This document shows, in pieces, positions 1-9,354 of a stretch of DNA of 11,802 nucleotides. Numbering within the stretch: position 1 is the first letter of the stretch; every line of letters starts with the position of its first letter. This DNA comes from Phoronis ovalis (taxonomy: Eukaryota; Phoronida; Phoronidae), in NCBI GenBank assembly GCA_028565635.1, contig JAOXYB010050135.1:1-11802 (forward strand). Direction: 5' to 3'. The notes under the pieces were generated by a model that saw nothing but the letters and a program-made list of their open reading frames with translations, did no database searches and was not told the origin of the DNA. The position numbers were made by a program, and so were the translations under genes.

Positions 1-42
1 TCCTAGCTGTAACCGTCTTCGAGATATAGCTTGCTGAAAATT

Positions 43-74
43 GGAAGAAAAAGAAAAAGAAAAGAAGAAAGAAA
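43..74. repeat. Polypurine (GA/A-rich) low-complexity tract
   Basis: This is an uninterrupted run of 32 purines built from GAAA and GAAGAAA units. Such tracts are common simple repeats in animal genomes; no function is inferred. Confidence 0.7.
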
Positions 75-88
75 TCGTACAAAACCAA

Positions 89-118
89 TAGGTTTGCTCC
101 CTTATAGGAGCAACCCTA
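89..118. repeat. Imperfect hairpin, 4+7 bp stem, 6-nt loop
   Basis: TTGCTCC at 94-100 is the exact reverse complement of GGAGCAA at 107-113, with loop CTTATA. After one mismatched pair the stem continues with TAGG (89-92) and CCTA (115-118). It is noticeably more GC-rich than its surroundings. It has no run of T after it and no gene context, so its role is unknown. Confidence 0.6.
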
Positions 119-1491
119 ACTAGAAAACTTTCTGAGGACTATGTATTGCACTATAAGTTCCTGAAACATGAAACTTGTTAAAATCAAGTGCTCCAAAATG
201 TACCATACAGTGGCAATTACTGTCCAAAGTATGTTTAATTTGCTGCAGTTGAAGTACTTATCAATGACGACTGAAGTGTTTTTCAAGATCTCTTGTTCAA
301 TATTTTCATGTCAGTCACTGGTACATGTAACTATGATAAAATATCTTATGTAATAATGGCAAAAAACATACCTTTGTAAACTGTGGTAAGGTCAAATTTA
401 CTGAACTGACCATCTACACAAAGAACCAATATACTTTGAAATGGAATGACATCAAAAAGACAACCATTAGCTACATGCAAATACATATTTACTTGGCTTT
501 GACATATTACAGGAAAATCAAACACTTTGTATTCATTGCCAATGTTTACAAGTGTGAATAAACACTTTAAAGGAACTTGTATAGTTTTATAGTGTCAATA
601 TTTTTACTAGTCAAGAAATGTTTTAAGATTCCCACACAAAGTAGAGACATGATGATGTTTATCTTAATCAATAAAAACACCAAAATTTTCTTAGTATTTA
701 TCAATGCTTAACCAAGTATAGATTAATAATAAGTAAAATAAACCATGAAACAATTAGGAAACTGTAGGATATAGATTCCCAATAATTGTATCAATAACAC
801 TGCTTATATGCTGTTGACAGTTCCGCTTAAGCCTATTGTTCAATTTTGATGTTTTATAATCAACTGGAAATAACAAGAGGTTGAAAAAACAAAATCGATG
901 ACCCAGGGGCTTTGTCTTGCAGGTTATTAAAAAGAAATGTTAAATTAATTTATAATCATTTAAAACTGTATGCCCTCTATTGGAAATTGATTGTCATATA
1001 TTGCATGCCATAGCTCTGTATCACTTTTTATTCCTATTAAGAAGAATAAAGATTGATTATAAGGGGACTGATTAAAAAAACTACAATAAATATTACAGCT
1101 CAAAATGTTTTTATCACTTTAAAACAAATTTTGTCGTCATTCCATTTTTCCTACCACAATATCAAAAGGGAAAAGCTTTGTGCTCTACAACACTACTTCA
1201 ATGTTATGCCTGTTACAACTGTACTTAACAGTAAAAAATAAGATTAGACCCTTATTTTTTGTTTAAATATGTATGTTATGTGTATGAGTTTATATATTTT
1301 TGTAATCCTGAGAGTGATGATTAAATACTTATATAATAATTTTTAGACTTTGTGTAAATGTATGTGTAGAAACTAACACAACAACTGTAAAAATGCCCTA
1401 ACCTCTTAGATACAACAAACATATTATTTCATATTACACATTTTATTGCCCAAGCTTACTACTGACAAATGTACCAATATTACACCTTTAC

Positions 1492-1516
1492 TTTGTTCTG
1501 TTCCTCACAGAACAAA
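1492..1516. repeat. Perfect 10-bp hairpin with 5-nt loop
   Basis: TTTGTTCTGT (1492-1501) is the exact reverse complement of ACAGAACAAA (1507-1516), separated by TCCTC. The dyad is perfect over all ten pairs. The neighbouring sequence contains no recognisable gene or terminal repeat, so it may be chance, a remnant of a mobile element, or an RNA structure in an unannotated transcript. Confidence 0.65.
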
Positions 1517-3688
1517 ACCCTCACTGTCACACAACAGCCACATTGAAGTCCACATGGAGCAGTAATTTGTATAACAATTAAAGTGCCTTTATGGCCAAAA
1601 TCAAGCAAGCATAAACTCCAACACAATCAGATCACTAAGTGACCACCAGCAGAAACTACACCACAGTTCTTGGACTGCATCTGTAGGCAAATGATTCATG
1701 AAAACTTCATAGGAAACTCTCATAAATCAAAACAATTCAAATCTTTCATTTAACTACAATATTCCAATCAACTTACCTCTGGAAATGATATTAAAGTTGC
1801 TTACTAGCCACTTCTACACATTCTAGTTATAAACAAAATGTAGGAGAGGATACTGATTCCATACACAAAATGTTCTTTCTATCAATGGCAGTTGTGTTTA
1901 GGAAAATTTGCCCTGTAGGAATGTTCCAAGTACAGATGCTGAAATACACTGAGGCTCCCTATGGATATGACAGCATTCCAAGCAATACACATAAGTGCAC
2001 TACATCAATAGCACTAACTTAATATCAGATGCATAATTACATGGAGCAACAATACAACATAATAATTAGAACCTTCTAAGATTTTTCTGTTAAGTTAATT
2101 TAAATATGAACTTTGTTATACAATATCAAATGTACATGCCTACCCCACATAAAGGGCTCACAATGTGCCATCTACACTAAATTAAGTTTCCTGCTTGGCG
2201 TCTGCCAGATATATTAGGCCATCAGTAGGACATTTGAAAGTTTCTTAACTAACAAGCTTAAACTTCTTATACAGTAACATTAGCTGAATTTTAAAGGTCA
2301 GGCAAAGTATGGAAAGATAACAAAAGAAACTTGTAATTTTCACTGGACCAACAAACATTGTATTTAATATGTTCACACCACAGCGTTTACACCTGGAAGC
2401 AAATAACAGTTACCAAATAAGATAAATTAGCTACTAGCAGACTGGGTAGAAAGGAAATGCATGGTTTGCTGACCAGATTTGTCCTGAAAACCATTCCTGG
2501 GGAACAATTATTATTGATAAGTTATGATGTTATTCCAGCAATACTACAATAGTAACCATTATACATATACCACATAAAGATATATTGCACTCGCATTGAA
2601 ATCAATCCAATGAAAACAGATTCTGTAACCAATTTAAAATTCATACCAACCTAAATCCTGCTGGAAATTGTTTAAAAGTGTTGAAGCTCATGCAGACTAC
2701 CCTTCTTTTTGTCTCCAATGTGATTGAAATTACTTTTTAATGTCATTGAGTAAACTTACAATTTAAATTCAAATTTAACATAATGTTGACACTAAGAAGC
2801 ACTTCAACAAAATAGTAACAGTTTTTTAAACAAGTGTCAATAAAATTAAAATTTTATAAACTAAATCTGTAAATTTGTAAACTGAAAGCCTTTCCAAAAG
2901 TATAAATTTTATAGTATATTGCAGTTGTCTTCAGACTAAAAAAGACTGCTGAACAATTGTAATTTTCTTCAATTAGTATTAAAGTTAAGTGAGGAATTTT
3001 AATTATGTTTAATTATTTGGAAAGTAAGACATTCCCTTGTCACAATACATACAACTGCAATGCATTAACAAGAAAAACAGCTGATACATTTCTATTAAAA
3101 TTTTTCTTTCACAGCAAGCAAACATTTCAAAGACAATTTTCCTATTAATTAGTTACTTTTCAATTCCCCCTTTAATATTCAGCAGGAATAAATGTCACTT
3201 GCCTTGCCATCTCAATATTTCTGCATGGTATTATTGTACATGATTGACACCTATTGGTAAGTAAATGAACTAAAATTGATTTTGCTGTTTCGTACACACA
3301 TCTTGCAGTATTTTCTGTATTATTTGATATATTTCTCTATATACACACAACAGAAGAAGCAGAAGGTCATTGTTCATATCAATAAAAGAATTCATAACTT
3401 ACAATTGGCAAACATTGTATGTAACCAGTTCCAGGCAACAAATATTGTTTGGCATAACTTATACTAATTACACCAGATAGCCTTTTATCAAAGGCATAGG
3501 ACTACTGCAATTTTCCCTTTTACAGTTTGGAGAAATCCTCTGTTAGTTAGAAAATACCTTCTTCACAAGGTATATCACATTAATAGATGGATTTATGTTA
3601 ATTTAAGTGGATATATGTATATTCTACATTTTTACATTTTAAAAAATTAGCATTTTAACCCAAAAAGTAACTGTACCGGTCACAGGAC

Positions 3689-4094
3689 CCCGGGGGTACT
3701 CAAGATATCTTTTGGTGGGGGTGTGCAGCCCAGTTGAAAATTTTGGATTTGGATTGTATACTTCTTACAGTATTTTTTTGGATTGCTACCGTAAAGAAAT
3801 TCAAAAATTTGGATTCGGCTACCAGCTGCTTACAGCAAATAATTTGGATTAATTTTAGGTTTGTATCCATAAAATGATTTTTGGAATTTGGTTTGTATCA
3901 GTCACTTTGCGTAAAAATGGATTGCTACTCAAATATTTTAAAATTTTGGATTGCTAGCCTTATATTTCACAAAATTTGGATTGCTACCCTTATATTTCAA
4001 AAAATTTGGATTGGGTTTGCTACCGCAAGCTAAAATTCTGGATTGGGTTCCTCGGCACATCCCCCTAGTAAAAAAACAATGAGTACCCCCCGGG
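3689..4094 (+). mobile_element. MITE, CCCGGG-ended family, copy 1 (complete)
   Basis: This is a non-autonomous DNA element of about 406 bp. It begins CCCGGGGGTACTC and ends with its imperfect inverse GAGTACCCCCCGGG. The inverted similarity reaches inward about 40 bp, through a T-rich run to GGGGGTGTGC on the left and GCACATCCCCC on the right. It is flanked by an imperfect 8-bp target duplication, CACAGGAC (3681-3688) and CAGAGGAC (4095-4102), differing at one base. It has no protein-coding capacity. Copy 2 (6766-7165, reverse orientation) and the start of copy 3 (11691 onward) match it closely. An 8-bp duplication occurs in hAT, P, Merlin and Novosib elements; the CCCGGG end does not let me choose, so the superfamily is open. 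Confidence 0.88.
3780..4052 (+). repeat. Degenerate ~30-bp tandem repeats inside MITE copy 1
   Basis: The MITE body is largely built from units starting GGATTGCTACC or a variant and ending in an A/T run. The clearest units are 3919-3947, 3948-3977, 3978-4007 and 4008-4039, of 29, 30, 30 and 32 bp. Units 3948-3977 and 3978-4007 differ at only two positions. Looser units start at 3780 and 3811. The same array, in reverse, occupies the matching part of copy 2. On the complementary strand it gives open frames with repeated Asn-Pro motifs, which are by-products and not genes. Confidence 0.8.
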
Positions 4095-4102
4095 CAGAGG
4101 AC

Positions 4103-5104
4103 CTACTCAAAGAAAAACAAATTACAGATTTAAAAAGTTTGAGTTGTATACCTTCAAAATAGGTATATTATTATTGGTCTATATTTTTCTTTACTTAGCT
4201 AAAATTTAACTTAAAGAGTAAATAAGTTTCCCCCAACTATAGTTGCTGTCTTAAAAGTGCTTTCAGCAAAAAGTACGAGTCTCTCTGTGATGCATTTTCA
4301 AATGTTAAGGTGTCGAATGTCTCATACCCATACCAAAGATATCTGAAAAGCTCACATCATTTCCTATTTCACATAAATACTCAGAATAAATCAGAGATTG
4401 GTTTTGGAAGTACTCAAATGGAATCTTGGAATTGTCAAAATACATTTGGATTCACATTCAAACGGATAGGGAACAGCAGCTTATTTATTGGACTCTCAGC
4501 TATAAACTCTTGTACAAAAAAGGCAAAAAGATAATTTATTTGTTGCAAAACTTGTTGATAGTAATTGGTTACTTTTGTGTACTTGTAATACATGAAAGGC
4601 TAATAATGCCATTTGTAAATAAAGCAGCAATTACATGACTGTTATAAAGTTATTGGGACATGAATATAAATAACGTGCTACACATCAAAGCCAACTATAT
4701 TTAACTAATAATATAATTTCAAAAATACAATTAGACATTCACAAAGAATACATTTTGATTATTTGAGATAATCTTATGAATTAGAATAAATTACACTTGT
4801 GTAACTCTGAGTCACCTTTCCAGCAAAATTAAACATAATAAAGGAAGAATACTTCTCAAGTAGGCTAGTTGTAACTTGTTATTTCAACACAGGAAGCTAT
4901 TAAAATATATGCAATATTTTAACAAGAATTAGTTCCACAAAAAATCGCAAGTTAAGCTTGGAAAGTTTTGGAAAAAACAAACAAATGTTACAAAATAAAG
5001 GTGACCGCCCCAATGCGACAACCAGTGGCAGAAAAAAAAACTTGAAAATGAAATGGACGCAAACTTGCATCATTTAACATATAAACATATTTATAAGGAT
5101 CAGA
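4103..5104. other. Non-coding stretch; possible 3' UTR of the minus-strand exon
   Basis: No gene is supported. Two overlapping plus-strand frames at 4310-4638 are short and low-quality. On the minus strand this region lies directly downstream of the stop codon at 5105-5107. AATAAA polyadenylation-like hexamers occur on that strand at 4535-4540 and 4484-4489, which would give a 3' UTR of roughly 570-620 nt. In so AT-rich a region such hexamers are expected by chance, so the UTR assignment is an inference. Confidence 0.35.
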
Positions 5105-5449
5105 TCAAACCATTTGTTCAGGTTTGTTGCAAAAATATTCTCGATTCTCCCAGAAATCGCTTTCACACTCATAGTCATAGTCACAGACATCTGACGTCGA
5201 CGATGCCGAAATTTCAACTGTACCCGTATTTTGGGATTTTAATAAAAATTCATCACTAAAATATCTCACCACTAAATAAATATTGTTCTCTGTAAATGGT
5301 GTATGTAACAATTGTTTACATTCTAATCTTACCTTCGATAAATAAATATTAGCTTGAAAATCATCAATGGAACCAAGTAAATACCAAAATAGTAGACATG
5401 GACAATGGTAAATACTTTCTCTCCCTTGTGGCACGAGCGTTGATTTCAG
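5105..5449 (-). CDS. Unrecognised protein, probable last coding exon (partial)
   Basis: An open frame runs 114 codons from just after an in-frame TAG (5450-5452) to TGA at 5105-5107. No in-frame ATG lies near its beginning, so it is probably a 3' exon entered by splicing, with a weak AG acceptor at 5450-5451. I do not recognise the family. The first part is hydrophobic and aromatic, around CPCLLFWYLLGSIDDF. The middle reads NNIYLVVRYFSDEF. The C-terminus is strongly acidic and aromatic, around CDYDYECESDFWENREYF. That composition and the long open run in AT-rich DNA favour real coding. A good donor (AAG|GTAAGA, GT at 5332-5331) lies inside it, so an alternative is an exon of 39 codons (5449-5333) followed by an intron that happens to be open. 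It lies head-to-head with the plus-strand exon at 5840. Confidence 0.4.
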   Translation of the reverse strand: MKSTLVPQGRESIYHCPCLLFWYLLGSIDDFQANIYLSKVRLECKQLLHTPFTENNIYLVVRYFSDEFLLKSQNTGTVEISASSTSDVCDYDYECESDFWENREYFCNKPEQMV

Positions 5450-5760
5450 CTACCTTAGTCGCCAATGTACATAGAGAAAAATGATAAAAATTAGGTGCTC
5501 ATTCTTTTCCATACAAGCAAAAGGTGGGAATAAGAAATTACAGCATATTGACATAACATGATTTCAAAGTCATGCGATGAGCTTGGTTTTCGAAAGCTAA
5601 GTCACTACACCATACAATCGATTGAAGTAAAACTGAAAGTTTCCGAGTACATTGTTGAATTAGGTAAATCAGTTGAACTATCAGTTTACTAGCAGAAGGC
5701 GTGATGTGTTCCACATGTCAGTTGACCCCGTTTATCTGAAAAAATTAAACAATACGTAAA

Positions 5761-5835
5761 GTTTATACCGGTTTATAGTTGTGGAACGATCTGATACAGC
5801 GTCTGAGAGTTAAAAACTTCTTTTTAAAGAAGTTT
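5761..5835. promoter_or_regulatory. Candidate promoter/5' UTR with GTTTATA repeat and 22-bp dyad
   Basis: This segment lies between the two divergent exons and directly before the ATG at 5840. GTTTATA occurs twice around CCG (5761-5777) and could act as TATA-like sequence. The centre contains AACCGGT on the minus strand, which resembles a Grainyhead-type site. At 5814-5835 there is a perfect dyad: AAACTTCTTT, a TT spacer, and AAAGAAGTTT, ending four bases before the start codon. If transcribed it would form a 10-bp stem just upstream of the AUG. Its role as promoter or translational control is an inference. Confidence 0.35.
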
Positions 5836-5839
5836 GGAT

Positions 5840-5915
5840 ATGGAAAAGAGGACGGGAGGACCGAATTTTTGTTGGTGTTTTTATGTCGTCTGCTGCTCCA
5901 CTCATTTCTTGTTAG
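5840..5915 (+). CDS. Putative first coding exon with signal-peptide-like N-terminus
   Basis: ATG at 5840 has a G at +4 and a purine at -3, and an in-frame TAA lies four codons upstream of the ATG, so this is the only possible start in this frame. The exon encodes 25 residues plus one base: a short basic n-region (MEKRTGGPN) followed by a hydrophobic, cysteine-rich stretch (FCWCFYVVCCSTHFLL). It ends at TTAG|GTAAGT, a consensus animal 5' splice site, in phase 1. This is the usual shape of a first exon encoding a signal peptide or signal anchor of a secreted or membrane protein. I find no second exon in the window, so the identity is unknown. A chance ORF next to a chance donor remains possible. 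Confidence 0.4.
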
Positions 5916-6757
5916 GTAAGTTTGGTTGTAGCCTTAAAATATAGTTATTTCATGCTTGAAATAAGTTCTTGTCCATAAAAGCAGAGCATGAAAGACATTA
6001 AAAGTTATTTGCGTAATATAATTTTTAAAAAGTCGGACCAGTAGAATTCATCGGTTTCATATCCTGGAGTCTGGACCCCGGGGTCTGGACTCGAACAGGT
6101 GCCCCTATCTGGCATATGTCTTTGCTTTGGCTGATTTTGCAGCCCTAGTATATTAAAGACCAAGTCTAAAGTTATAATTTTGGGTATATTATGGATTACT
6201 CAGTTGGCATTTTATTTCTCAAAGTTGTCGAGAATTTTTTTTGAAAGATACTGCGTTATACAATTGTGTAAAGCCTTAATTAAAGGGTCGGAAGCTTGTG
6301 AGCTATCAGATCGGTTTGTGGTTAGCCTTCAGGTCTTTAGCCTGTGTTGGTGTAATTTTGATGGAACCGACATTTAAAAAAAGTAGATGGACAGACTACT
6401 GTTTTTGAAATCTGCATGCACATTTATTTGCCTTTCACTGGTATAACAACATGGATGATGTTTTCAATACCCAATCCCTGACTGATGCCTCAAGCAAAAA
6501 TGTCTTGATTTAATCGGCTGAAATAAATAAATTGTAGGTTTTTAAACTCAAAGAAATTTTTGTTTGTTATGTTTAGTTTTGTACACCAGCTACTCTAAAG
6601 TGGATGTGAAGTTTTTCACTTCATAATAATGAATCTATGTAGTAAAGAATAAATGTTTACTTTATTCTCACCTTTCATGTTCAGTTTACTTAAACTACAC
6701 AGCAAGCATAGTGAAGAGAAAACTAGTCTTACAGTGCATAAAATCTCAGAATGATTC
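5916..6757. other. Probable intron of the plus-strand gene; no exon seen
   Basis: This stretch begins with the GTAAGT donor at 5916. One plus-strand frame of 65 codons (6180-6377) has no supporting splice signals or domain-like content. The only notable item is the direct-repeat/CCCGGG structure at 6069-6090, listed separately. Confidence 0.4.
6069..6090. repeat. 8-bp direct repeat around CCCGGG: likely MITE scar
   Basis: GTCTGGAC at 6069-6076 and again at 6083-6090 flank exactly CCCGGG at 6077-6082. The full MITEs in this window begin and end with CCCGGG and are flanked by 8-bp target duplications, so this is the arrangement expected if an element of this family were lost between its terminal hexamers. 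The site is also quasi-palindromic (the central GACCCCGGGGTC is a perfect 12-bp palindrome), so an unrelated origin is possible. Confidence 0.5.
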
Positions 6758-6765
6758 TTTTTGAG

Positions 6766-7165
6766 CCCGGGGATGTTACTTATGGTTTTTTGACCACGGG
6801 GATGTGCCGCGGAACCCAACCCAAATTTTAGCTTGTGGTAGCAAACCCAATCCAAATTTTTGGAAATATAAGGGTAGCAATCCAAACTTTGTGAAATATA
6901 AGTGTAGCAATCCGAAAATTTTAAAATATTTGAATAGCAATCCATTTTTACACAAACTGACTGATGCAAACCAAATTCCAAAAATCTTTTTATGCATACA
7001 AACCTAAATTGTTTGCTGTGAGCAGTGGGTGGCAATCCAAATTTTTGAATTTCTTTACGGTAGCAATCCAAAAAAAACAGTAAGAAGTATACAATCCAAA
7101 TCCAAAATTTTCACTGGGCTGCACACCCCCACCAAAAAATACCTTGAGTACCCACCCCCCCCGGG
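6766..7165 (-). mobile_element. MITE, CCCGGG-ended family, copy 2 (complete, inverted)
   Basis: This is a 400-bp element in the opposite orientation to copy 1. It is bounded by a perfect 8-bp target duplication, TTTTTGAG at 6758-6765 and 7166-7173. Read on the minus strand it starts with CCCGGGGGGGG, a short GTG insertion and GGTACTCAAGG, continues with the same GTGTGCAGCCC block and GGATTGCTACC units as copy 1, and ends ACATCCCCGGG. Its right end has drifted (AAGTAACATCC in place of GAGTACCCC). Long open frames on both strands across it (about 67-151 codons) are by-products of the repeat units and are not genes. Confidence 0.9.
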
Positions 7166-7173
7166 TTTTTGAG

Positions 7174-9165
7174 TAAGCAAGAGGTGCATTATTTTTCAAA
7201 ATCATGTAGTGATATCACTTTCAGCATATTGCCTTAGCCAGGGCTAGGATATATAACCAGGGTTTTCAATATAATTGTGACATTTTAGTTTTATAATGGT
7301 AAGAAGCATAATATAGTGGTAGTTTTTCATAGCTGAAACAGAATTTATGATTTGTAAGAACAGCTGCATCTAAAAGAATCTAAAAAGCATCATCAGTTAT
7401 AACAAAACTAGGTTGCTTTCAGTGTTATCTTACACAGATACATATATGATAATTGTATTCTTGTTGTTAAATATAAAAAAAAAAAAAAATTATGTCTAGT
7501 GACACAGTGTGTCAGGTGTTGAGATGTATCAGGTGTTGACCTGCAGGAATTCATGCTCAAACCAATTCATTCAGAAACTCTTGTTTTGTCATCCTTACAT
7601 GTTCTGCATTTTTGTGTAGTTTTTCTTTCTATTATCTTCTTGAGGAAATATGGTAAATATATATATGGTGATCATCAACAATTAATGAGTAAAATGTAAT
7701 TTTTCCACATAATTAACACTAATAATAGACAGGAATCTGATAAAGTTTTGAGAGAAAATGTTACCAATGTATTTACCTAAGATTGAAACTTCCAAAACTT
7801 TGGACACATCTTTCAGTGTTAGTTAATCTCTGTTTTCAAGGTTTCAAATTATGCCAAAAATGTTGATTGTAAATCTTCCCTGTGCTTTGAAAGTTTAAGC
7901 TAATGTGTATAATCTAAGAGAAAAAATGAGATTGTTGGTATGCTTAGTTTATCAGAAATAGTTTATCAGAAATGTTATAAAAAAATTCAAACCAATGATA
8001 TCAGTGTTCAAATCAATAAATTTCAGTATTCACTATAAACAAAGAATCCTCATAATAGTAATTGTTAGTGTGTGTACCATGTATTATAAATTACACAGAA
8101 GCCTGTTTATATAAGAGAACAATTATTTGAATAGATACTGTATAAACATTTAATATTACCCATTGCTTAGTTGAGTGATTGAAACTATAGTCAATTTAAT
8201 TTATAATTTTAATGGTAATCCAGTTAGTTAGATCTTTCTAAATGTTATTTTCAATCAATTGCGTAAAATGAATATTTATTGTAATATCCTTGCCAAATGA
8301 TTTTGCATATTTGTGTGTGAAATTTAAGAGAATCTTTTGTGTGATTGGAGGTAGTAAAAAGCCTTTGTTGACTTTATATTGGATTGTTTATCTAACTGGC
8401 AATTAGATATATAAAATGTTTATTTACATTACAGTTAAATTGATATATCTGAAGTATGAGCCACCTTTTATCACCTTTAAGTTGTCATTGTTACTTCTAA
8501 CCTACCTGGAATTTCTCAATCAATTTTAAAAAGTTTACTATATATGAGTTTACTATCTATTTAAATTATATTAAAATTTATTGTGTACAACATAATGTAT
8601 TATGGAGAAAAATTGTCCCAAAGCGTGTAATCAAATTTAGATCTAATGTTATGATTTATTGAATTCCAATATTATGTTTGAATACAGCTGTAATTTAATA
8701 ACAATTGTGGTATGCCAAATATTGAGTCTATGTGTCTTCAGATTCCAAGTTTTCAATAAAAAGTGTTTGAACAACATAATGTACACACTGTGCAAGCAAT
8801 AACAGGGAATTACATGTGATATGAGTGTATACACTGTGTAGGCCTCAACTCCAAACAGAGTGACCAAAGAACTCCATCAACTAAATTCCTGGTTAATTAC
8901 TCACACTTTTATGGATGTGACATCACAATGACATCATTGCTGTTTATTGTTTATTGTTAATGAAGCTAGCATCCTGTGGGACAAGCTAATTTGATTATTC
9001 TGAACAGGTCAAAATATATAGATGTTAAATTTTCCAATTAGCCAGATAAAGAGTTTATTAGAATAGTATTAAGCTTTCATGCCAATTGATTAGATTAGTT
9101 TAAGATTGAACAGGCATGTAAACTAATGTAAATTTTTGTCTTCATTTTACTCAATAAAAAATTCA
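7174..9165. other. AT-rich intron-like stretch with minor simple repeats
   Basis: No coding region is supported. I looked on the minus strand for the missing RING2 exon of the RNF217-like gene, expected to encode a Gly-Cys-Asp-His-Met-like motif, and did not find it. Small repeats include a run of 15 A at 7475-7489, an 11-bp direct repeat TCAGGTGTTGA (7512-7522, 7529-7539), a perfect tandem pair of AGTTTATCAGAAAT (7946-7973), and AGTTTACTAT repeated near 8532-8556. Confidence 0.5.
7946..7973. repeat. Perfect 14-bp tandem duplication
   Basis: AGTTTATCAGAAAT occurs twice head-to-tail with no spacer and no mismatch. It is probably a slippage product. Confidence 0.85.
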
Positions 9166-9194
9166 TTAACCCTCTTGCTGCCGGGTCAGATCTT

Positions 9195-9270
9195 TAAGCC
9201 AATTGGCATTCATTTTGAGGGCACACCTATTATCAATGTGGCTAAGCCAATCAAAATTAGTTTTATAAAG
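9195..9270 (+). promoter_or_regulatory. Possible promoter of the piggyBac ORF
   Basis: Within the left end of the element TAAGCCAAT occurs twice (9195-9203 and 9243-9251), giving two CCAAT boxes, the first inside the palindrome GCCAATTGGC. A TATAAAG sequence follows at 9264-9270, about 85 nt before the ATG. The order is right for an RNA polymerase II promoter, but the CCAAT-TATA spacing is short, so this is only suggestive. Confidence 0.3.
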
Positions 9271-9354
9271 TATTCATTCAAAAATCGGCTTTCAACGATG
9301 TCAAAACGCATGTGATTCGCTGCTGAAATAACCACGCGTTTTTGAGATTTAAAC

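Larger units (their letters stand above)
1..3688. other. AT-rich non-coding stretch, no gene supported
   Basis: No reading frame here exceeds about 63 codons, and the few that exist have no domain-like composition, no convincing start context and no flanking splice signals. The stretch could be intergenic, intronic, or distal 3' UTR of a gene lying outside or of the minus-strand exon at 5105-5449; nothing in the sequence decides this. The only structured elements I see are the purine tract at 43-74 and the two hairpins listed separately. Confidence 0.6.

Noticed and set aside
1053-1241. Plus-strand frame of 62 codons
   Set aside because: It is lysine/isoleucine-rich from AT bias, with no recognisable motif.
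4310-4638. Two overlapping short plus-strand frames (74 and 70 codons)
   Set aside because: They show no domain-like composition, start context or splice signals, and overlap each other in different frames.
6616-7071. Minus-strand frame of 151 codons with repeated hydrophobic/aromatic units
   Set aside because: It is almost entirely MITE copy 2 read through its ~30-bp tandem units, and other frames on both strands of the same copy are also open. Copy 1 has stops in the matching frames.
7475-7489. A15 run as a possible SINE or retrocopy tail
   Set aside because: No RNA polymerase III boxes, no target duplication and no retrocopy-like sequence precede it.
8649-8867. Minus-strand frame of 72 codons, examined as a possible RNF217 membrane exon
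   Set aside because: It lacks the RING2 cysteine/histidine pattern and any clear membrane segment, and has no convincing acceptor.
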